The translations under genes were made by a program, and so were the position numbers. Positions 15,656 to 16,166 of a DNA stretch of 16,166 nt are shown one piece after another. The stretch spans positions 1-16,166 of the forward strand of contig JADQBV010000183.1 in NCBI GenBank assembly GCA_016278415.1. The letters run 5' to 3'. The number at the start of each line of letters is the position of its first letter. Position 1 is the stretch's first letter. The notes below the pieces were generated by a model. It was given only the letters and a program-made list of their open reading frames with translations, searched no databases and was not told the DNA's origin. The stretch comes from Halanaerobiales bacterium. Lineage in GTDB: Bacteria > Bacillota_F > Halanaerobiia > Halanaerobiales > DTU029.

Positions 15656-16166
15656 ATGAAGAACTTTAAGTCGTTATTTCGTTTTGTTAAACCATATCGT
15701 GGTTTACTTATTCTTGCAACTATTAGTATGTTTTTGGCAACTGCCATGAATCTTGCTGGGCCATGGGTGATTCGCAATTTTATTGCTACAATTACCGAGG
15801 GAGTAGGTAAAGAGGGTAGTGTGCAACAGATTAATATTCTTGCTTTAATAGTAATTATAGTTTATTCTTTTCGTGCCATTGCTCAATATGGGCAGAATTT
15901 TATCTCTCATTTTGCTGCCTGGAAGGCATTGGAGGATATCAGACAATATCTTTATGACTTTATACAGGGTTTATCATTAAAATTCTTTCAGGACAAACAG
16001 ACAGGGGAATTAATGTCTAGGGTTATAAATGATACCAGAAATTTCGAGATATTGATAGCACATGCTATACCAACTATTATAGTCAATATATGTATGTTGA
16101 TCGGTGTAACAATTATCTTATTATCTATGAATGTACGTTTGACCCTTTATACTATGATACCAGTTC
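15656..16166 (+). CDS. ABC exporter, N-terminal transmembrane part (MsbA/BmrA type, cut by window end)
   Basis: The frame opens at ATG 15656 after a strong AGGGGAGGA and is still open at the window edge, so about 170 residues are visible. They form the start of a type IV ABC exporter membrane domain. The N-terminus KSLFRFVKPYRGLL is followed by a first helix (ILATISMFLATAMNLAGPWVI), a second helix (INILALIVIIVYSFRAIAQYG), the intracellular loop DIRQYLYDFIQGLSLKFFQDKQTGELMSRVINDT, and a third helix. The F-DKQTGELMSRVINDT loop is the hallmark of lipid/multidrug half-exporters with a fused ATPase, which would lie beyond the window. The substrate (lipid, drug or peptide) cannot be told. The neighbouring 36-base palindrome separates it from the cotransporter gene. 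Confidence 0.9.
   Translation, partial: MKNFKSLFRFVKPYRGLLILATISMFLATAMNLAGPWVIRNFIATITEGVGKEGSVQQINILALIVIIVYSFRAIAQYGQNFISHFAAWKALEDIRQYLYDFIQGLSLKFFQDKQTGELMSRVINDTRNFEILIAHAIPTIIVNICMLIGVTIILLSMNVRLTLYTMIPV

Overview
This is an AT-rich window with Firmicutes-style signals: AAGGAGG-type ribosome binding sites, GTG/TTG as well as ATG starts, and compact intrinsic terminators. A full bifunctional AdhE points to a fermentative anaerobe. A eukaryote-like cation-chloride cotransporter suggests active K+/Na+/Cl- handling. Together these would fit a halophilic anaerobe such as the Halanaerobiales, but that placement is inference from gene content, not from a marker gene.

Layout: (1) 1-449, the C-terminal part of an unrecognised protein, followed by a hairpin terminator. 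(2) 764-1909, a stand-alone PfkB/ribokinase-family sugar or nucleoside kinase with its own terminator. (3) 2137-4060, minus strand, a two-gene NarL/DesK-type two-component system (response regulator, then membrane histidine kinase) behind a good extended -10 promoter. (4) 4383-7121, adhE, divergent from the two-component system and ending in a clear terminator. The spacer between them holds an inverted repeat with a weak Rex-like match and a 31-codon ORF that resembles a thiolase C-terminus. (5) 7407-12526, five co-directional, tightly spaced genes encoding two ABC exporters: permease-permease-ATPase (COG4587/COG3694/COG4586-like), then ATPase plus a large ABC-2 permease. (6) 12730-12986, a non-coding palindromic insertion with imperfect 23-bp terminal inverted repeats and an exact 8-bp flanking duplication, read here as a MITE. 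(7) 13085-15316, a SLC12-like cation-chloride cotransporter. (8) 15656 to the window end, the N-terminal membrane part of an MsbA-type ABC exporter.

The genes do not form one pathway. Most are envelope and transport functions: three ABC exporters, an ion cotransporter and an envelope-type sensor. To these are added one fermentation enzyme and one kinase. The clearest non-gene structure is the MITE. It sits between the ABC operon and the cotransporter gene, and its target duplication overlaps an AT-rich hairpin that may be the operon's terminator. No RNA gene, CRISPR array, replication origin or intact transposase was seen. Several starts were moved from the longest open frame to the codon that follows a proper ribosome binding site; these are noted in the entries.
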